A DNA stretch of 64,000 nt from Haloplanus sp. XH21 (GCF_023276355.1 NZ_JALLPL010000001.1:434001-498000), one strand, 5' to 3'; positions 1-9,107 are shown, numbered from the stretch's first letter. The notes: generated by a model not told the origin, from the letters alone. Numbers and translations are program-made.

Positions 1-912
1 GGGATGGAGTTCGCCCGACTCCAGATCCGCCGCCAGCGACTCGTAGTCGCCGTACTCGAGATTGCCGCCGTACTGCTCGGGGCGCTCGACGACCACCGTC
101 TCGTAGCGCGGGAAGACGTGATATTCGAAGATCTGGAGCACCGGATTCTCGCGCTCGTTCCCGTCGTCGTCGGGGGCGGGGTCCCGCGTCGGCGGGCAGA
201 AGGCGTCGTTGACCTTGCGCTCGATGTCGGCCGTCGAATCCTCCATCGAGATGGAGGTGCCAGAACTCGACGACATCTTTCCGACGCCGGTGTCGAGGTC
301 GGCGATCAGCGGCGTGTGCAGACAGGTGGGCGCGTCCTCACCGATCTTCGGCAGGGTGTCTCGGGCGAGCATGTGGACCTTCCGCTGTTCCATCCCGCCG
401 ACCGCGAGGTCGACATCGAGATAGACGATGTCGAGCGCCTGCATCAGGGGGTAGACCGCCTGCGAAACCGTCACCGAATCGCCGCTCTTGATCTCGGACA
501 TCGCCCGCTCGGCCCGCGAGAGCGTCGTCTCCAGTTCCAGCGCGTGCAGGTCGAGGACGTACTCGCGGTCGAACTGGAACGCGGAGCCGTAGACGAACTC
601 CGTCTGTGCTTCGTCGAGACCGTACGCGAGGAACTGCGCTTTCATCCGCTCGGCGGTCTCTCGGATCTCCTCGAAGGTCCCCTTGTCGTTGAGATAGGCG
701 TGAACGTCCGCGAGCAGGACCGTCACCTCGAAGCCGGCGTCCTGGAGGTCCATGAGTTTCGTCGCGGTGAGCATGTGACCGATGTGGAGCACACCGGACG
801 GTTCGTAGCCGACGTACGCCCGCTTACCCTCGGGGTCCTCGGCCAGCGCCCGTCCCTCCGCCTCGGTGACCACCTCGGGAGCGTTCCGGGTGATCCGCTC
901 GTAGACGTCCAT
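1..912 (-). CDS. tyrS: Tyrosyl-tRNA synthetase, C-terminus cut by window edge
   Basis: Class I aminoacyl-tRNA synthetase that charges tRNA-Tyr in the cytoplasm. Translating the minus strand from the ATG at 912 gives an uninterrupted 304-residue frame that runs off the window start. It contains an exact HIGH signature (codons at 775-786) and a VGKMSSSS loop (around 262-285), the two ATP-binding signatures of the class. The protein starts MDVYERITRNAPEVV and has the compact archaeal TyrRS layout without a bacterial-type C-terminal S4 domain in the visible part. Archaeal enzymes are usually about 325-330 residues, so only a short C-terminal piece should be missing. The plus-strand open frame across the same bases is a GC-rich shadow. 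Confidence 0.95.
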   Translation of the reverse strand, partial: MDVYERITRNAPEVVTEAEGRALAEDPEGKRAYVGYEPSGVLHIGHMLTATKLMDLQDAGFEVTVLLADVHAYLNDKGTFEEIRETAERMKAQFLAYGLDEAQTEFVYGSAFQFDREYVLDLHALELETTLSRAERAMSEIKSGDSVTVSQAVYPLMQALDIVYLDVDLAVGGMEQRKVHMLARDTLPKIGEDAPTCLHTPLIADLDTGVGKMSSSSGTSISMEDSTADIERKVNDAFCPPTRDPAPDDDGNERENPVLQIFEYHVFPRYETVVVERPEQYGGNLEYGDYESLAADLESGELHP

Positions 913-948
913 ATCCTGTAGAACGGGACCGCGGAAATATGACTTCTG

Positions 949-1545
949 TTACGACCCTGGCAGGAGGTCGCCGAGTGCCGCGCCGATGCTCATGGGGACG
1001 AAGGCAACGACGACGTTTGCGACGGCGAGATACGGCGCGCTCCAGTCGACTCGCCCCCATCCCGTCAACAGGAGGGTGGCGGTGAGCAGGGAGACGCCGA
1101 CCACGCCGACGAGGCGCCGCGGTATCAGGCCGAACAGCGGCTGGTGAACGCGCACGTCCTGGATGTCGGCGACGTAGATGATGCCGACGACGAGACCCAC
1201 GGAGAACAGGAACGTTCCCGCGAGCGCGCCGGTATGGGCGGCGAGAAACACGGCCACCTCCTGGGTGCCGCCCTCGACGGCCATCGGGATGCCAAAGAGG
1301 AGTGCCCCGAGAAGTGCCTCCGCGAGGTCGCCCCGGTCGTACCCTCTGATGACCCGCCCGAACGGGCTCGTCGCCTTCGAGGCCACCATCGCGGCTCGCA
1401 TCGTCTCGCGCACCTGCTCCCGTTCGGCTGGCGTGTCGACGATGTCCTCCAGTTCTTCGAGTTCGTCGAAGAGATCGCCCATGTCGGCGTCCGCGGCGGT
1501 GTCATCGTCGGCGCCGATGTCGGACTGCCCCTCGGCGTCGCTCAT
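949..1545 (-). CDS. DUF2391-like integral membrane protein
   Basis: A 198-residue protein with an acidic N-terminal tail (about 60 residues, including a DELEELEDIVDTP segment) followed by about four or five hydrophobic helices with small connecting loops. The layout fits the putative integral membrane proteins of the DUF2391 type found in haloarchaea; this assignment is from memory of the family and is tentative. I chose the ATG giving MSDAEGQ; a start seven codons upstream is possible. Transport or signalling activity is unknown. It lies downstream of the DUF460 gene on the same strand with a 43-nt gap, so the two may be co-transcribed. Confidence 0.65.
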   Translation of the reverse strand: MSDAEGQSDIGADDDTAADADMGDLFDELEELEDIVDTPAEREQVRETMRAAMVASKATSPFGRVIRGYDRGDLAEALLGALLFGIPMAVEGGTQEVAVFLAAHTGALAGTFLFSVGLVVGIIYVADIQDVRVHQPLFGLIPRRLVGVVGVSLLTATLLLTGWGRVDWSAPYLAVANVVVAFVPMSIGAALGDLLPGS

Positions 1546-1588
1546 GCGTTGGGACACGACACCCATTCGGATAAAGAGGTGTGGCCGA

Positions 1589-3556
1589 CTAGTCGCCGCT
1601 CTCGGCGCGGTGCTCGCTGATGATCTGATCGACCATCGCCGATTTCTGTTCCTGTTCGCGCTCGTCGGCGCGCTGTGCCCAGTCCGCGATGGCGGCCTCG
1701 ACCTCGCTCTCGCGGGCGACGGCGAGTTCGTCCACCTCCTGAATCGTCACGCTGTCGGCGGGTGCGACGGGGATGTCGTGATCGAAGAGCACCTGATCGG
1801 CGGCGTCGGAGAGGTTGCCGTCGCGGAGGACGACCCGTGGCCCGGTCGACGCGAGCCGCTCCGCGGTCGAGCGCCCGGCCCCGCTCGCGTCGCGGAGGTA
1901 CACCACGTCGCCGGCGGCGAGACCGTAGGCCTCGTCGGCGGCATCGATGGCGTCGCGGGTGAACTGCTCGATCACTTTCACCGGCACGAGGTCGCGACCC
2001 TCGGACACGTCGGCGAAGTCCGAGTGGTCGAGTTTCCACAGCGTCTTCAACCGCTCGAGTTTGGCTTCGAGGCGGTCGGCGCGCTCGCGCTCCTCGTCGC
2101 GTTCGCGCTCCAGCCGATCCGTCTCCCGCTCCAGGCGATTGATCTCGCGACGCTCGCGTGCCTCGCGGCGCTCCTCGCGGCGGGCCTCCGACAACTCCTC
2201 CTCGTACTCCGCGATGCGTTTGTCCTTCTCCGACAGCCGATCCGTGAGTTCGTCGACCTTCTCGTCGAGGCGATCCGCCCGGCGTTCGAGGCGCTTGATG
2301 CGGCGCTCCTCGGGCGTGAGCTCGCGGGGTTCGTGGCTCGTCTCCTCGTCGTCGCTCTCCTCGTCGCCCGAGAGGTCGCGCACCACGGCCTCGACGGACG
2401 CCTCGCCCGTGACGACGCGGTCGATGATCTCGCCGCGGTCGAACTGCGGGGGCGCTTTCCGGGTGATGCGCTCGAACTGATCCGCGTAGTCGTCGAACGC
2501 GAAGAGGGCGGCCGCCAGCGCGTCGCGTTCGTGGTCGTTGTCGTAGGTGCAGTCGCGGGCGCGGTGGAGTTTCTCGTCGACGGGCAGGTCCGAATCGGGG
2601 TGCCAGCCGTCGGCGTCGAAACTCCGCCGGAACTTCTCGACCGTCTCGGGCATCGGTTCCACGTCGGCGGCGACGACGATGGGACGCCCGCGTTCGACCA
2701 GCCACTCGATGACGGCCGCCGTATCATCCGTCCGCGTCGAATACACGTCGAGCACCTCGCCGTCGAGCGAGACGACGGCGACGGCGGTGGTGGTGCCGGG
2801 GTCGATGCCGACGAGCACGCGGTCGCGGCGCTTCACCAGCGGCTCGAACTCGATACCGTCCCGGCGCTCCCGCTCGATTTCGATGCGGGTGTCGCCGGAC
2901 CGCGACTGCGACACCGGCAGGTCGTCGGGCGCGGCCTCGACGGTGAAGACGGCGTTCGAAAACCCGCCGTATTTCTCCGTCACGTCGCGCTCGTACTCCA
3001 GATTCTCCTCGTCGAGCAGATCCTCGACTTCGCGGGCGCGGGCTTTCACGTTGCCGTGGATGCGCCGGGTGTAGCGGTCCTGGCTCCACCCGCCACTGCC
3101 CGTCGACCGGCCGCGGGACACCTTCACCGTCGTCGTATCCGTGAAGGCCGTCACCTCGTGGCCGACGTTCGCGGCGGCGAGACGGGCGGCGGCCTCCGCC
3201 TCCTGCATCGGGTCCTTGCCGTAGGGGACGCCGTGTCGCGAGGCGACCCGCGAGAGGGGTTCCGGTCGCTCCGCACCGGTCACCTGTACGAGGCGCGTCG
3301 CGCCGGGGAGCCACCGAAGGAATCGCACGAGGTCGTCGCGGTCAGTGGCGAGTTCGTAGACGTTGTCCGTGGCGAGCAGTGCCGGTTCCTCGCGTTCGAC
3401 GAGGCGCCGTAGTTTGCGGAACGACACCACGTCTCGGTCGAGGTTCTCGCCGTCGTAAGCGACCACCGCATACGAGGGGGCGTCCCCGCGGACGTCGCCG
3501 CTCTGCACGTCGACGCCGAACACCAGCGCGTCGAGCGCACTCGTCCGGGTGTTCAC
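1589..3556 (-). CDS. DUF460 protein with RNase H-like (RuvC/YqgF) domain
   Basis: A 655-residue archaeal DUF460 protein (COG2433 type). The N-terminal half holds a first predicted nuclease-like domain. It is followed at about residues 255-390 by an RNase H-fold domain with the motif VGIDPGTTTAVAVVSLDGE, an acidic E in VVAADVEPMP, and a final NDHERDALAAALFAFDDY segment typical of RuvC-like active sites. Residues about 420-540 form a long charged coiled coil rich in E/R heptads. The last 110 residues are a small alpha/beta domain. Family members are predicted nucleic-acid-processing nucleases; the substrate is not known. The gene is intact and has ordinary codon use. Confidence 0.85.
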   Translation of the reverse strand: MNTRTSALDALVFGVDVQSGDVRGDAPSYAVVAYDGENLDRDVVSFRKLRRLVEREEPALLATDNVYELATDRDDLVRFLRWLPGATRLVQVTGAERPEPLSRVASRHGVPYGKDPMQEAEAAARLAAANVGHEVTAFTDTTTVKVSRGRSTGSGGWSQDRYTRRIHGNVKARAREVEDLLDEENLEYERDVTEKYGGFSNAVFTVEAAPDDLPVSQSRSGDTRIEIERERRDGIEFEPLVKRRDRVLVGIDPGTTTAVAVVSLDGEVLDVYSTRTDDTAAVIEWLVERGRPIVVAADVEPMPETVEKFRRSFDADGWHPDSDLPVDEKLHRARDCTYDNDHERDALAAALFAFDDYADQFERITRKAPPQFDRGEIIDRVVTGEASVEAVVRDLSGDEESDDEETSHEPRELTPEERRIKRLERRADRLDEKVDELTDRLSEKDKRIAEYEEELSEARREERREARERREINRLERETDRLERERDEERERADRLEAKLERLKTLWKLDHSDFADVSEGRDLVPVKVIEQFTRDAIDAADEAYGLAAGDVVYLRDASGAGRSTAERLASTGPRVVLRDGNLSDAADQVLFDHDIPVAPADSVTIQEVDELAVARESEVEAAIADWAQRADEREQEQKSAMVDQIISEHRAESGD

Positions 3557-3603
3557 ACTGGAAAGTGGGGGTCAGGAGATAAATACTCCACGGCGAGGAG
3601 GGG

Positions 3604-3984
3604 TTACAGTAAAGCGAGACACAGTGCCGTCGTGACGGCCGCCAGTACGACGCTCACGACGCTGATCCGTAACGCCGAGCGCCGGTCCGCGCGCCGCGCC
3701 GCCGGGTCGGACACCGTCCCGACCGCGTCGTCGGCCCCGCTCCCCGAGAAATCGTAGCGGCCGAAGACGGCCAACCGCACGCAGAACGACTCGTAGGCCT
3801 GAATCCCCCACTCGAACGCCATCGCGAGGGGGACGAACAGGACGACGAGTGCGAATCGGGGCAGTTCGTCGGCGAGATACCCGCCCACGATGCCGAGGGC
3901 GACGAGCATCGAGGCGACGGCGAGGGCGGCCCGACGCCGGCGCTGTCGCGACCCGATGTTGCACTGTCCGGGCTGGTATTCCAT
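3604..3984 (-). CDS. Small membrane protein, conserved-hypothetical type
   Basis: A 126-residue protein starting MEYQPGQCNIGSRQRRRR. A basic, cysteine-containing N-terminus is followed by two hydrophobic helices (around residues 22-60), an Arg/Asp-rich cytoplasmic stretch, and a third helix at the C-terminus. I used the internal ATG at 3984 because everything upstream in this frame is arginine-rich shadow sequence. It sits 38 nt downstream of rnz on the same strand. I do not recognise a named family or function. Confidence 0.6.
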   Translation of the reverse strand: MEYQPGQCNIGSRQRRRRAALAVASMLVALGIVGGYLADELPRFALVVLFVPLAMAFEWGIQAYESFCVRLAVFGRYDFSGSGADDAVGTVSDPAARRADRRSALRISVVSVVLAAVTTALCLALL

Positions 3985-4022
3985 ACCTGTTCGTCGCCGG
4001 CGAGCAGGTTGATGGTTACGGA

Positions 4023-4952
4023 CTAGCCGACGTCCGGATACGGTACCTCGACGGTCTGGCCGTCGCTCGCGACGAACGAGTCGCCGTCGAAGACGGCTGC
4101 CGCCTCGCGTTCGAGGCGGTCCCACTCGCCGGCGTATCGGGAGGAGAGGTGGGTCAGGGCGAGGCGTTTGGCGCCGGCGCGGGTCGCGATTTCGCCCGCT
4201 TCGCGAGCGGTGGCGTGCCCCGTCTGTTTGGCCCGCTGGCTCGCGTCCTCGGCGAACGTCGCGTCGTGGATCAGGAGGTCGGCGTCGGTCGCCGCCTCGA
4301 CGACGGCCTCGACCGGCCGGGTATCGCCCGTGTAGACCAGCCGTCGACCGGGACGCGGCTCGCCGACCACCTGCTCCGGCTGGATGACGCGCCCGTCGTC
4401 GAGTTCGACCGGTTCGCCCTCGTGGAGCCGGCTGAACTTCGGCCCGACGGGCACGCCGAGCTCCTCGGCGCGTTCCCGGTCGAATCGCCCGGGGCGGTCA
4501 TCCTCGACCAACGCGTACCCCATCGAGCGGGTGCGGTGTTCGGTTTCGACGGTCCGGACCTCGAAGGACTCGGCCTCGTAGGCCACCGACCCCGGCGACA
4601 CCTCGTGGATGCGGACGGGGTAGCCGGGCTGGTAGCCGCCGGCGTGGACCAGTTCGGAGAGGTGTTCGCGCGATCGCGGGGGGGCGTGTATCGCCAGCGG
4701 CTCCGTGCGGTCGTTGAAATCGAGCGACTGCACGAGGCCAGGGATGCCGAGGATGTGGTCGCCGTGGAGATGCGTGACGAAGATGTGGGAGACGCCGAAG
4801 CCGGTCCCGAAGCGCATCATCTGGCGCTGGGTGCCCTCGCCGCAGTCGAACAGGAAGCGGTCGCCCTCGCGGTTGACGTGGACGGCGCTCGGCGCTCGCT
4901 GGGTCGTCGGGACGGCCCCACTGGTGCCGAGAAACGTCACACGCATCGACAT
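4023..4952 (-). CDS. rnz: Ribonuclease Z (tRNA 3' endonuclease)
   Basis: A 309-residue metallo-beta-lactamase-fold nuclease that cuts tRNA precursors just after the discriminator base. The zinc-binding HLHGDH motif is at residues 61-66, the N-terminal GTSGAVPT loop is present, and later ligands appear in YTGDTRP (Asp) and LTHLSSRY (His). Length matches the short (RNase ZS) form usual in archaea. The ATG start is followed by the expected MRVTFLGTSGA beginning. No CCA is visible after the tRNA genes in this window, so mature ends here should depend on this enzyme together with the CCA-adding enzyme encoded at 60,184-61,533. Confidence 0.96.
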   Translation of the reverse strand: MSMRVTFLGTSGAVPTTQRAPSAVHVNREGDRFLFDCGEGTQRQMMRFGTGFGVSHIFVTHLHGDHILGIPGLVQSLDFNDRTEPLAIHAPPRSREHLSELVHAGGYQPGYPVRIHEVSPGSVAYEAESFEVRTVETEHRTRSMGYALVEDDRPGRFDRERAEELGVPVGPKFSRLHEGEPVELDDGRVIQPEQVVGEPRPGRRLVYTGDTRPVEAVVEAATDADLLIHDATFAEDASQRAKQTGHATAREAGEIATRAGAKRLALTHLSSRYAGEWDRLEREAAAVFDGDSFVASDGQTVEVPYPDVG

Positions 4953-5046
4953 ACTCCCGACTGCGGGCGGCGGCGATAAACCCGTGTCGGTGTGGGCCGA
5001 CGAGGGATAGCGGGATTCTTGGTCCCCGACCCGCTAGAGACGGACG

Positions 5047-6069
5047 ATGGACGCTCCGCTGTGGACCGAGACGCACGCGCCGAGCCTCGAGGATCTGCCA
5101 CAGGAGTCGGTCCGCGACCGCCTCCAGCGCGCGGTCGACGAGCCGATGAACCTCGTCGTGCAGGGGCCGCCGGGGTCGGGCAAGACGGCCGCGGTGCGAG
5201 CGCTCGCGAACGAGGCCCACGCCGACCCGGCGAACGACCTCGTGGAGATCAACGTCGCCGACTTCTTCGACCGGACGAAAAAGGAGATCAAGAACGACCC
5301 TCGGTTCGAGCAGTTCCTCACCGGTCGCTCCCGGATGGCGAAACGCGACATGATCAACCGCGTGCTGAAGGAGTCGGCGAGTTACGCCCCCGTTTCGGGT
5401 GACTACAAGACCATCGTCCTCGACAACGCCGAGGCGATCCGCGAGGACTTCCAGCAGGCGCTCCGCCGCGTGATGGAGCAGTACCACCGCACCACGCAGT
5501 TCGTCCTCGTCACGCGCCAGCCGTCGACGCTCATCGCCCCCATCCGATCCCGGTGTTTCCCGGTGCCGGTGCGGGCGCCGACGGCCGCCGAAATCGAGGC
5601 CGTCCTCGACGACATCCTCGCCGCGGAGGACGTGGACTACGACGACGACGGCCTGGAGTTCCTGGCGGGCTACGCCGACGGCGACCTCCGGCGGGCGATC
5701 CTGGCCGCCCAGACCACCGCGACCCAGGCGGACGAGGTGACGATGGCGACGGTCCACGAGACGGTGCGTGACGTGGGTCACGACGACGCACTCGAATCGA
5801 TCCTGCAGGACGCGGCGGCCGGCGACCTGGCCGACGCGCGCAAGACCGTCGGCACCCTGCTCGACGACGAGGGCTACGACGGCCAGTCGCTGCTCGAAGA
5901 CCTCCTAGCCGCCGCGCGCAAGCAGTACAGCGGCGACGACCTCGCGCGCCTCCACCGCCTTGCGGGCGACATCGACCTCGACCTGGTGACCGGCACGGAC
6001 GACCGCCTCCATCTCACGCACCTGCTCGCGACGTGGAGCGTCCAGGACGATCCCGGGACGGGGGCCTGA
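5047..6069 (+). CDS. rfcC: Replication factor C small-subunit homologue (RfcC type)
   Basis: A 340-residue AAA+ clamp-loader subunit. Walker A is intact (GPPGSGKT, residues 40-47) and the SRC arginine-finger motif is present (168-170). The Walker B region reads IVLDNAEA (123-130) where canonical small subunits have a DEAD-type motif. The sensor-1 region reads FVLVTRQ where an Asn is usual. These changes suggest a subunit that can bind ATP but may hydrolyse it poorly, within a hetero-pentameric loader for PCNA. Haloarchaea encode a second diverged small RFC subunit, and this fits it. The next gene starts 3 nt after its stop, so they form an operon. Confidence 0.85.
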   Translation: MDAPLWTETHAPSLEDLPQESVRDRLQRAVDEPMNLVVQGPPGSGKTAAVRALANEAHADPANDLVEINVADFFDRTKKEIKNDPRFEQFLTGRSRMAKRDMINRVLKESASYAPVSGDYKTIVLDNAEAIREDFQQALRRVMEQYHRTTQFVLVTRQPSTLIAPIRSRCFPVPVRAPTAAEIEAVLDDILAAEDVDYDDDGLEFLAGYADGDLRRAILAAQTTATQADEVTMATVHETVRDVGHDDALESILQDAAAGDLADARKTVGTLLDDEGYDGQSLLEDLLAAARKQYSGDDLARLHRLAGDIDLDLVTGTDDRLHLTHLLATWSVQDDPGTGA

Positions 6070-6071
6070 CG

Positions 6072-6662
6072 ATGCGTCTGGCTCCCGGTGCGCGGCGGTT
6101 CGCGCTCCCGCCGCTCGTCGCGGCCGTTCCGCTCGCCGTGCTCTCGCCGCCGCTGGGTGCGCTCGCGCTCGCGCTGGGCGGCTTCGTCTGCTGGTTCTTC
6201 CGTGACCCCGAACGGTCGCCACCGCCGAACGGCGTCGTCTCGCCCGCCGACGGCCGCGTCTCCGTCGTCCGCGAAGAGGATGACCGCCTCCGCGTCGGCG
6301 TGTTCATGAACGTCACCGACGTCCACGTCCTCCGGGCGCCGCTGTCGGGCACCGTCACGGCGCTCACCCACCGCCCGGGCGCACACCGCCCCGCGTTCTC
6401 GAAGGAGTCCGACCGCAACGAGCGGGTCGATATCGCCCTCGGCGACGCCGAACTGTCGATGATCGCGGGGTGGTTCGCGCGGCGCATCTACCCCTACGTC
6501 GCGCCCGAGGAAGACGTGGCGCGCGGCGACCGGGTCGGACACATCGCCTTCGGCAGCCGGGCAGACATCCTCCTGCCGCCCGAATACGGCCGCGAGGACG
6601 TGCTAGTGGCCGAAGGCGAGACGGTGCGCGCAGGTGAGACAGTCGTCGCGCAACGGGAGTGA
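6072..6662 (+). CDS. Archaetidylserine decarboxylase (PSD-like)
   Basis: A 196-residue pyruvoyl-dependent decarboxylase homologue that would convert archaetidylserine to archaetidylethanolamine in the membrane. Two N-terminal hydrophobic helices (residues 11-42) are followed by FRDPER, VVSPADGRV and VFMNVTDVHVLRAP motifs, all typical of short archaeal and bacterial PSD proteins. The self-cleavage site that generates the pyruvoyl group is the Gly161-Ser162 pair in HIAFGSRADIL. The ATG at 6072 was chosen because it follows the rfcC stop by 2 nt and gives the family N-terminus. Confidence 0.88.
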   Translation: MRLAPGARRFALPPLVAAVPLAVLSPPLGALALALGGFVCWFFRDPERSPPPNGVVSPADGRVSVVREEDDRLRVGVFMNVTDVHVLRAPLSGTVTALTHRPGAHRPAFSKESDRNERVDIALGDAELSMIAGWFARRIYPYVAPEEDVARGDRVGHIAFGSRADILLPPEYGREDVLVAEGETVRAGETVVAQRE

Positions 6663-6675
6663 CGCGGGGCGCCGC

Positions 6676-7671
6676 TCACCGCTCCAACAGGAGAATGTGC
6701 CGCGTGAGCGACCGGTGGACCCGGCGCTCGAACGTGGTTTCGACGGTCCAGCCCGCCGCCCGCGCGGCCTCGACCCACGACCGGTCGGCGACGACGACCG
6801 CCCGCGGCGCCACCCGGTGAGCTTCCGCGAGCGCGCCCGAGACGAGGTCGGACAGCGAGTGCCGGGCGATTTTCGACTGCCGGCCGTACGGCGCGTCGAA
6901 GACGACGCCTGCGACCGCGTCGTCGGCGAGCGGGAGCCGGCTCGCGTCGCCGCGAACGAGGTCGAAGTCGGTGTCGAGATGTGCCCGCAGGTTCTCGCGG
7001 GCGCCCCGGACCATCTTTCGTTGCGCGTCGACGCCGACGGCGTGGGCACCCACGAGACCCGCCTCGATCAGCACGCCGCCCGTGCCACACATCGGATCGA
7101 GGAGGGTTTCGCCGGGCTCGACGCCGGTCAGGTTGACGAGCGCGCGGGCGTCCAGCGGCGCCATACTCCCCGGCTGGAAGAAGGGGCGGTCCGTGGGTCG
7201 GCGCGCCCCGTAGTCGCGGACGCTCTCCGCGACGAGCCAGCCGACGAGACAGGTGTCGGCCGCAAAGAGCACCCGGAGTTCGTGGTCGGGGTCGTCGAGG
7301 TCGACATCGAAACCACGGTCGACGAGGGTGGCACCGAGCGCCCGCTCGGCGCGCCGGGTGTCGACGCCTGCCGTCGAGCGCACGTCGCGCGCCCGGACGG
7401 CGACGGTGCCCGACCGCGAGAGCGACGCGGCGTCCACGACCGCTCGCGCCGCGTCGACGCTCGCCGCACACTGGCCGAGCAGGTGGATCGCGCGGTGGGT
7501 GTACGCGAGCGTCCGGAAGCGATCGGTGTCGACGCCGCGAGCCGTCGCGAGGCCGGGGGCGACTACCTCGACATCCCGCGCTGCACACGCCGCCTCCCGC
7601 GCCGCGAAGGCGTCGTCCTCGCCAGCGAGTTCGAGACCGTACACGCCAAATGGTTCGGCGGCCGCGGGCAT
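6676..7671 (-). CDS. trmG10: tRNA (guanine(10)-N2)-methyltransferase
   Basis: A 331-residue SAM-dependent methyltransferase with an N-terminal THUMP-type RNA-binding region (roughly residues 40-150) and a C-terminal Rossmann methyltransferase domain. The SAM-binding motif is DPMCGTGG (192-199). The catalytic motif reads DAPYG (259-263), where related archaeal enzymes usually have DPPYG. The predicted product is N2-methyl or N2,N2-dimethyl guanine at tRNA position 10. The ATG giving MPAAAEPFGVYGLELAGEDD was preferred over upstream starts that add arginine-rich shadow sequence. It converges with the decarboxylase gene. Confidence 0.88.
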   Translation of the reverse strand: MPAAAEPFGVYGLELAGEDDAFAAREAACAARDVEVVAPGLATARGVDTDRFRTLAYTHRAIHLLGQCAASVDAARAVVDAASLSRSGTVAVRARDVRSTAGVDTRRAERALGATLVDRGFDVDLDDPDHELRVLFAADTCLVGWLVAESVRDYGARRPTDRPFFQPGSMAPLDARALVNLTGVEPGETLLDPMCGTGGVLIEAGLVGAHAVGVDAQRKMVRGARENLRAHLDTDFDLVRGDASRLPLADDAVAGVVFDAPYGRQSKIARHSLSDLVSGALAEAHRVAPRAVVVADRSWVEAARAAGWTVETTFERRVHRSLTRHILLLER

Positions 7672-7723
7672 GAGGCTACCGAAGCCGCGAGTGGCGAAGC
7701 GTCGGGAGAACGGGACGACGGGA

Positions 7724-8953
7724 TCAGTCCTCGTCGAACAGCGTCTGTCCCTCGGCCAGATGCTCGGCGACGACATCCAGGTCGAGCGTGACGCCGAGGC
7801 CGGGCGACTCGGGGATCGGGACGTAGCCGTCGTCGATCGGCTCCTCCTCGATCAGGTCCGCCCACCAGTCCAGTTCGTAGGAGTGGAACTCCACGGCGAG
7901 CGCGTTGGGAATGGCGGTGGCGACGTGGGCCGACGCCGCGGTGCCGATGGGCGAGGAGACGTTGTGCATCGCGACCGGGACGTAGTAGAGATCGGCGAGC
8001 GTTGCGATCTTTCGCGTCTCGCGCATCCCGCCGACGCGTGGCACGTCCGGGGCGACGATGTCGACCGCGGACTCCTCGAGCAGGCGGCGCTGGCCGAAGG
8101 TCCGATAGACGTTCTCGCCGGTGGCGATGGGAACCGTCGTGCCCTGGGTGATCTCTCGCTGGACATCGTGGTTTTCGGGCGGAACCGGATCTTCGAGCCA
8201 CCAGATGTCGTAGGGTTCGAGGGCGCGTGCCAGGCGTTTCGCGCTCCCGGCGGTGTACGACCAGTGGCAGTCGAACGCGACCTCGGCCCGGTCGCCGACC
8301 CGTTCCGTGACTCGCTCGACGATTTCGGCTTTGTGTTCGATTTCGGCGCGGTTCAGGTGGCGGTTGGCGCGATCGCGTTCGTGGCCGGAGGGAACGTCGA
8401 GGTCGAACTTGAGCGCGTCGTACCCCAGGTCGTCGACGACGCGTTCGGCTTCGTCGGCACAGGCCGCGGGGTCGGCCTCGGCCTCCGTGTGGCAGTCACA
8501 GTAGAGGCGAACCTCGTCGCGGTACTTGCCGCCGAGCAGTTGGTACGCGGGAACGTCGAGCACCTTCCCGGCGACGTCGTGCAGGGCGAGTTCGACCCCC
8601 GAGATGGCGGCGACATCCTTGCCCGCGATGGAACCTTCACCCGACAGTTTCTGGATCAGATGCTCGTAGAGGCGGTCGATGTCGAGCGGGTTCTCCCCGA
8701 GGAGAAAGGGCGTCAGGCGGTCGATGAGTTCCGGCAGCGCGCCGCCCCAGTACGCTTCGCCGGTGCCGACGACGCCAGCGTTCGTGTACACGCGAACGAG
8801 TGCCCACGGGTAGTTCCCCTCGACGATGGTCGACTGGACGTCCGTAATCTCGATATCGCGGTCGCCACGTGAGTCCGAGAGCCCCATCGTCTCCGCGGAG
8901 AGGTCCCGCATCGTGTACGACGCGTTCGGGTCGGATAGCTGCCGATAGCTCAT
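7724..8953 (-). CDS. gnaD: Enolase-superfamily dehydratase, probably D-gluconate dehydratase
   Basis: A 409-residue mandelate racemase/muconate lactonizing family enzyme. Features of the superfamily active site are visible: a KFDLD strand lysine, metal ligands in FDCHW, WLEDP and ATGEN, and a general base in AMHNV. The N-terminus MSYRQLSDPNAS and the overall sequence resemble haloarchaeal gluconate (2-keto-3-deoxygluconate-forming) dehydratases of the semi-phosphorylated Entner-Doudoroff route; this is recognition from memory, and related galactonate or xylonate dehydratases remain possible. The ATG at 8953 was chosen because sequence upstream does not fit the family. No other pathway enzyme is adjacent. 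Confidence 0.8.
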   Translation of the reverse strand: MSYRQLSDPNASYTMRDLSAETMGLSDSRGDRDIEITDVQSTIVEGNYPWALVRVYTNAGVVGTGEAYWGGALPELIDRLTPFLLGENPLDIDRLYEHLIQKLSGEGSIAGKDVAAISGVELALHDVAGKVLDVPAYQLLGGKYRDEVRLYCDCHTEAEADPAACADEAERVVDDLGYDALKFDLDVPSGHERDRANRHLNRAEIEHKAEIVERVTERVGDRAEVAFDCHWSYTAGSAKRLARALEPYDIWWLEDPVPPENHDVQREITQGTTVPIATGENVYRTFGQRRLLEESAVDIVAPDVPRVGGMRETRKIATLADLYYVPVAMHNVSSPIGTAASAHVATAIPNALAVEFHSYELDWWADLIEEEPIDDGYVPIPESPGLGVTLDLDVVAEHLAEGQTLFDED

Positions 8954-9070
8954 GTGGGCGGCAATCGACGGGACGGCTGAAAACTCTTCGCGAGCGCCGG
9001 AGGTCGGCGACTGAGCGGCGGGTGTCGACCGCCCGACACCGCAACTATCCGCGATCCGACAGGACACCAA

Positions 9071-9080
9071 TCTTTTTAAC
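9071..9080 (+). promoter_or_regulatory. TATA box of tbp
   Basis: TCTTTTTAAC, centred about 30 nt before the tbp ATG, in an AT-rich stretch that stands out from the GC-rich surroundings. The spacing implies a leaderless transcript beginning at or next to the ATG. A short ACTTAAGT palindrome lies between this box and the start codon and could be an autoregulatory TBP site; that is inference. Confidence 0.6.
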
Positions 9081-9107
9081 CCTTAAATACGACACTTAAG
9101 TCGTGTT

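Noticed and set aside
4-921. Long plus-strand open frame opposite tyrS
   Set aside because: It reads as arginine/valine-rich shadow sequence, while the minus strand gives a full TyrRS with HIGH and KMSSS motifs.
1178-3412. 744-codon plus-strand open frame across the DUF460 gene
   Set aside because: GC-rich mirror frame with low-complexity composition; the minus strand encodes the conserved protein.
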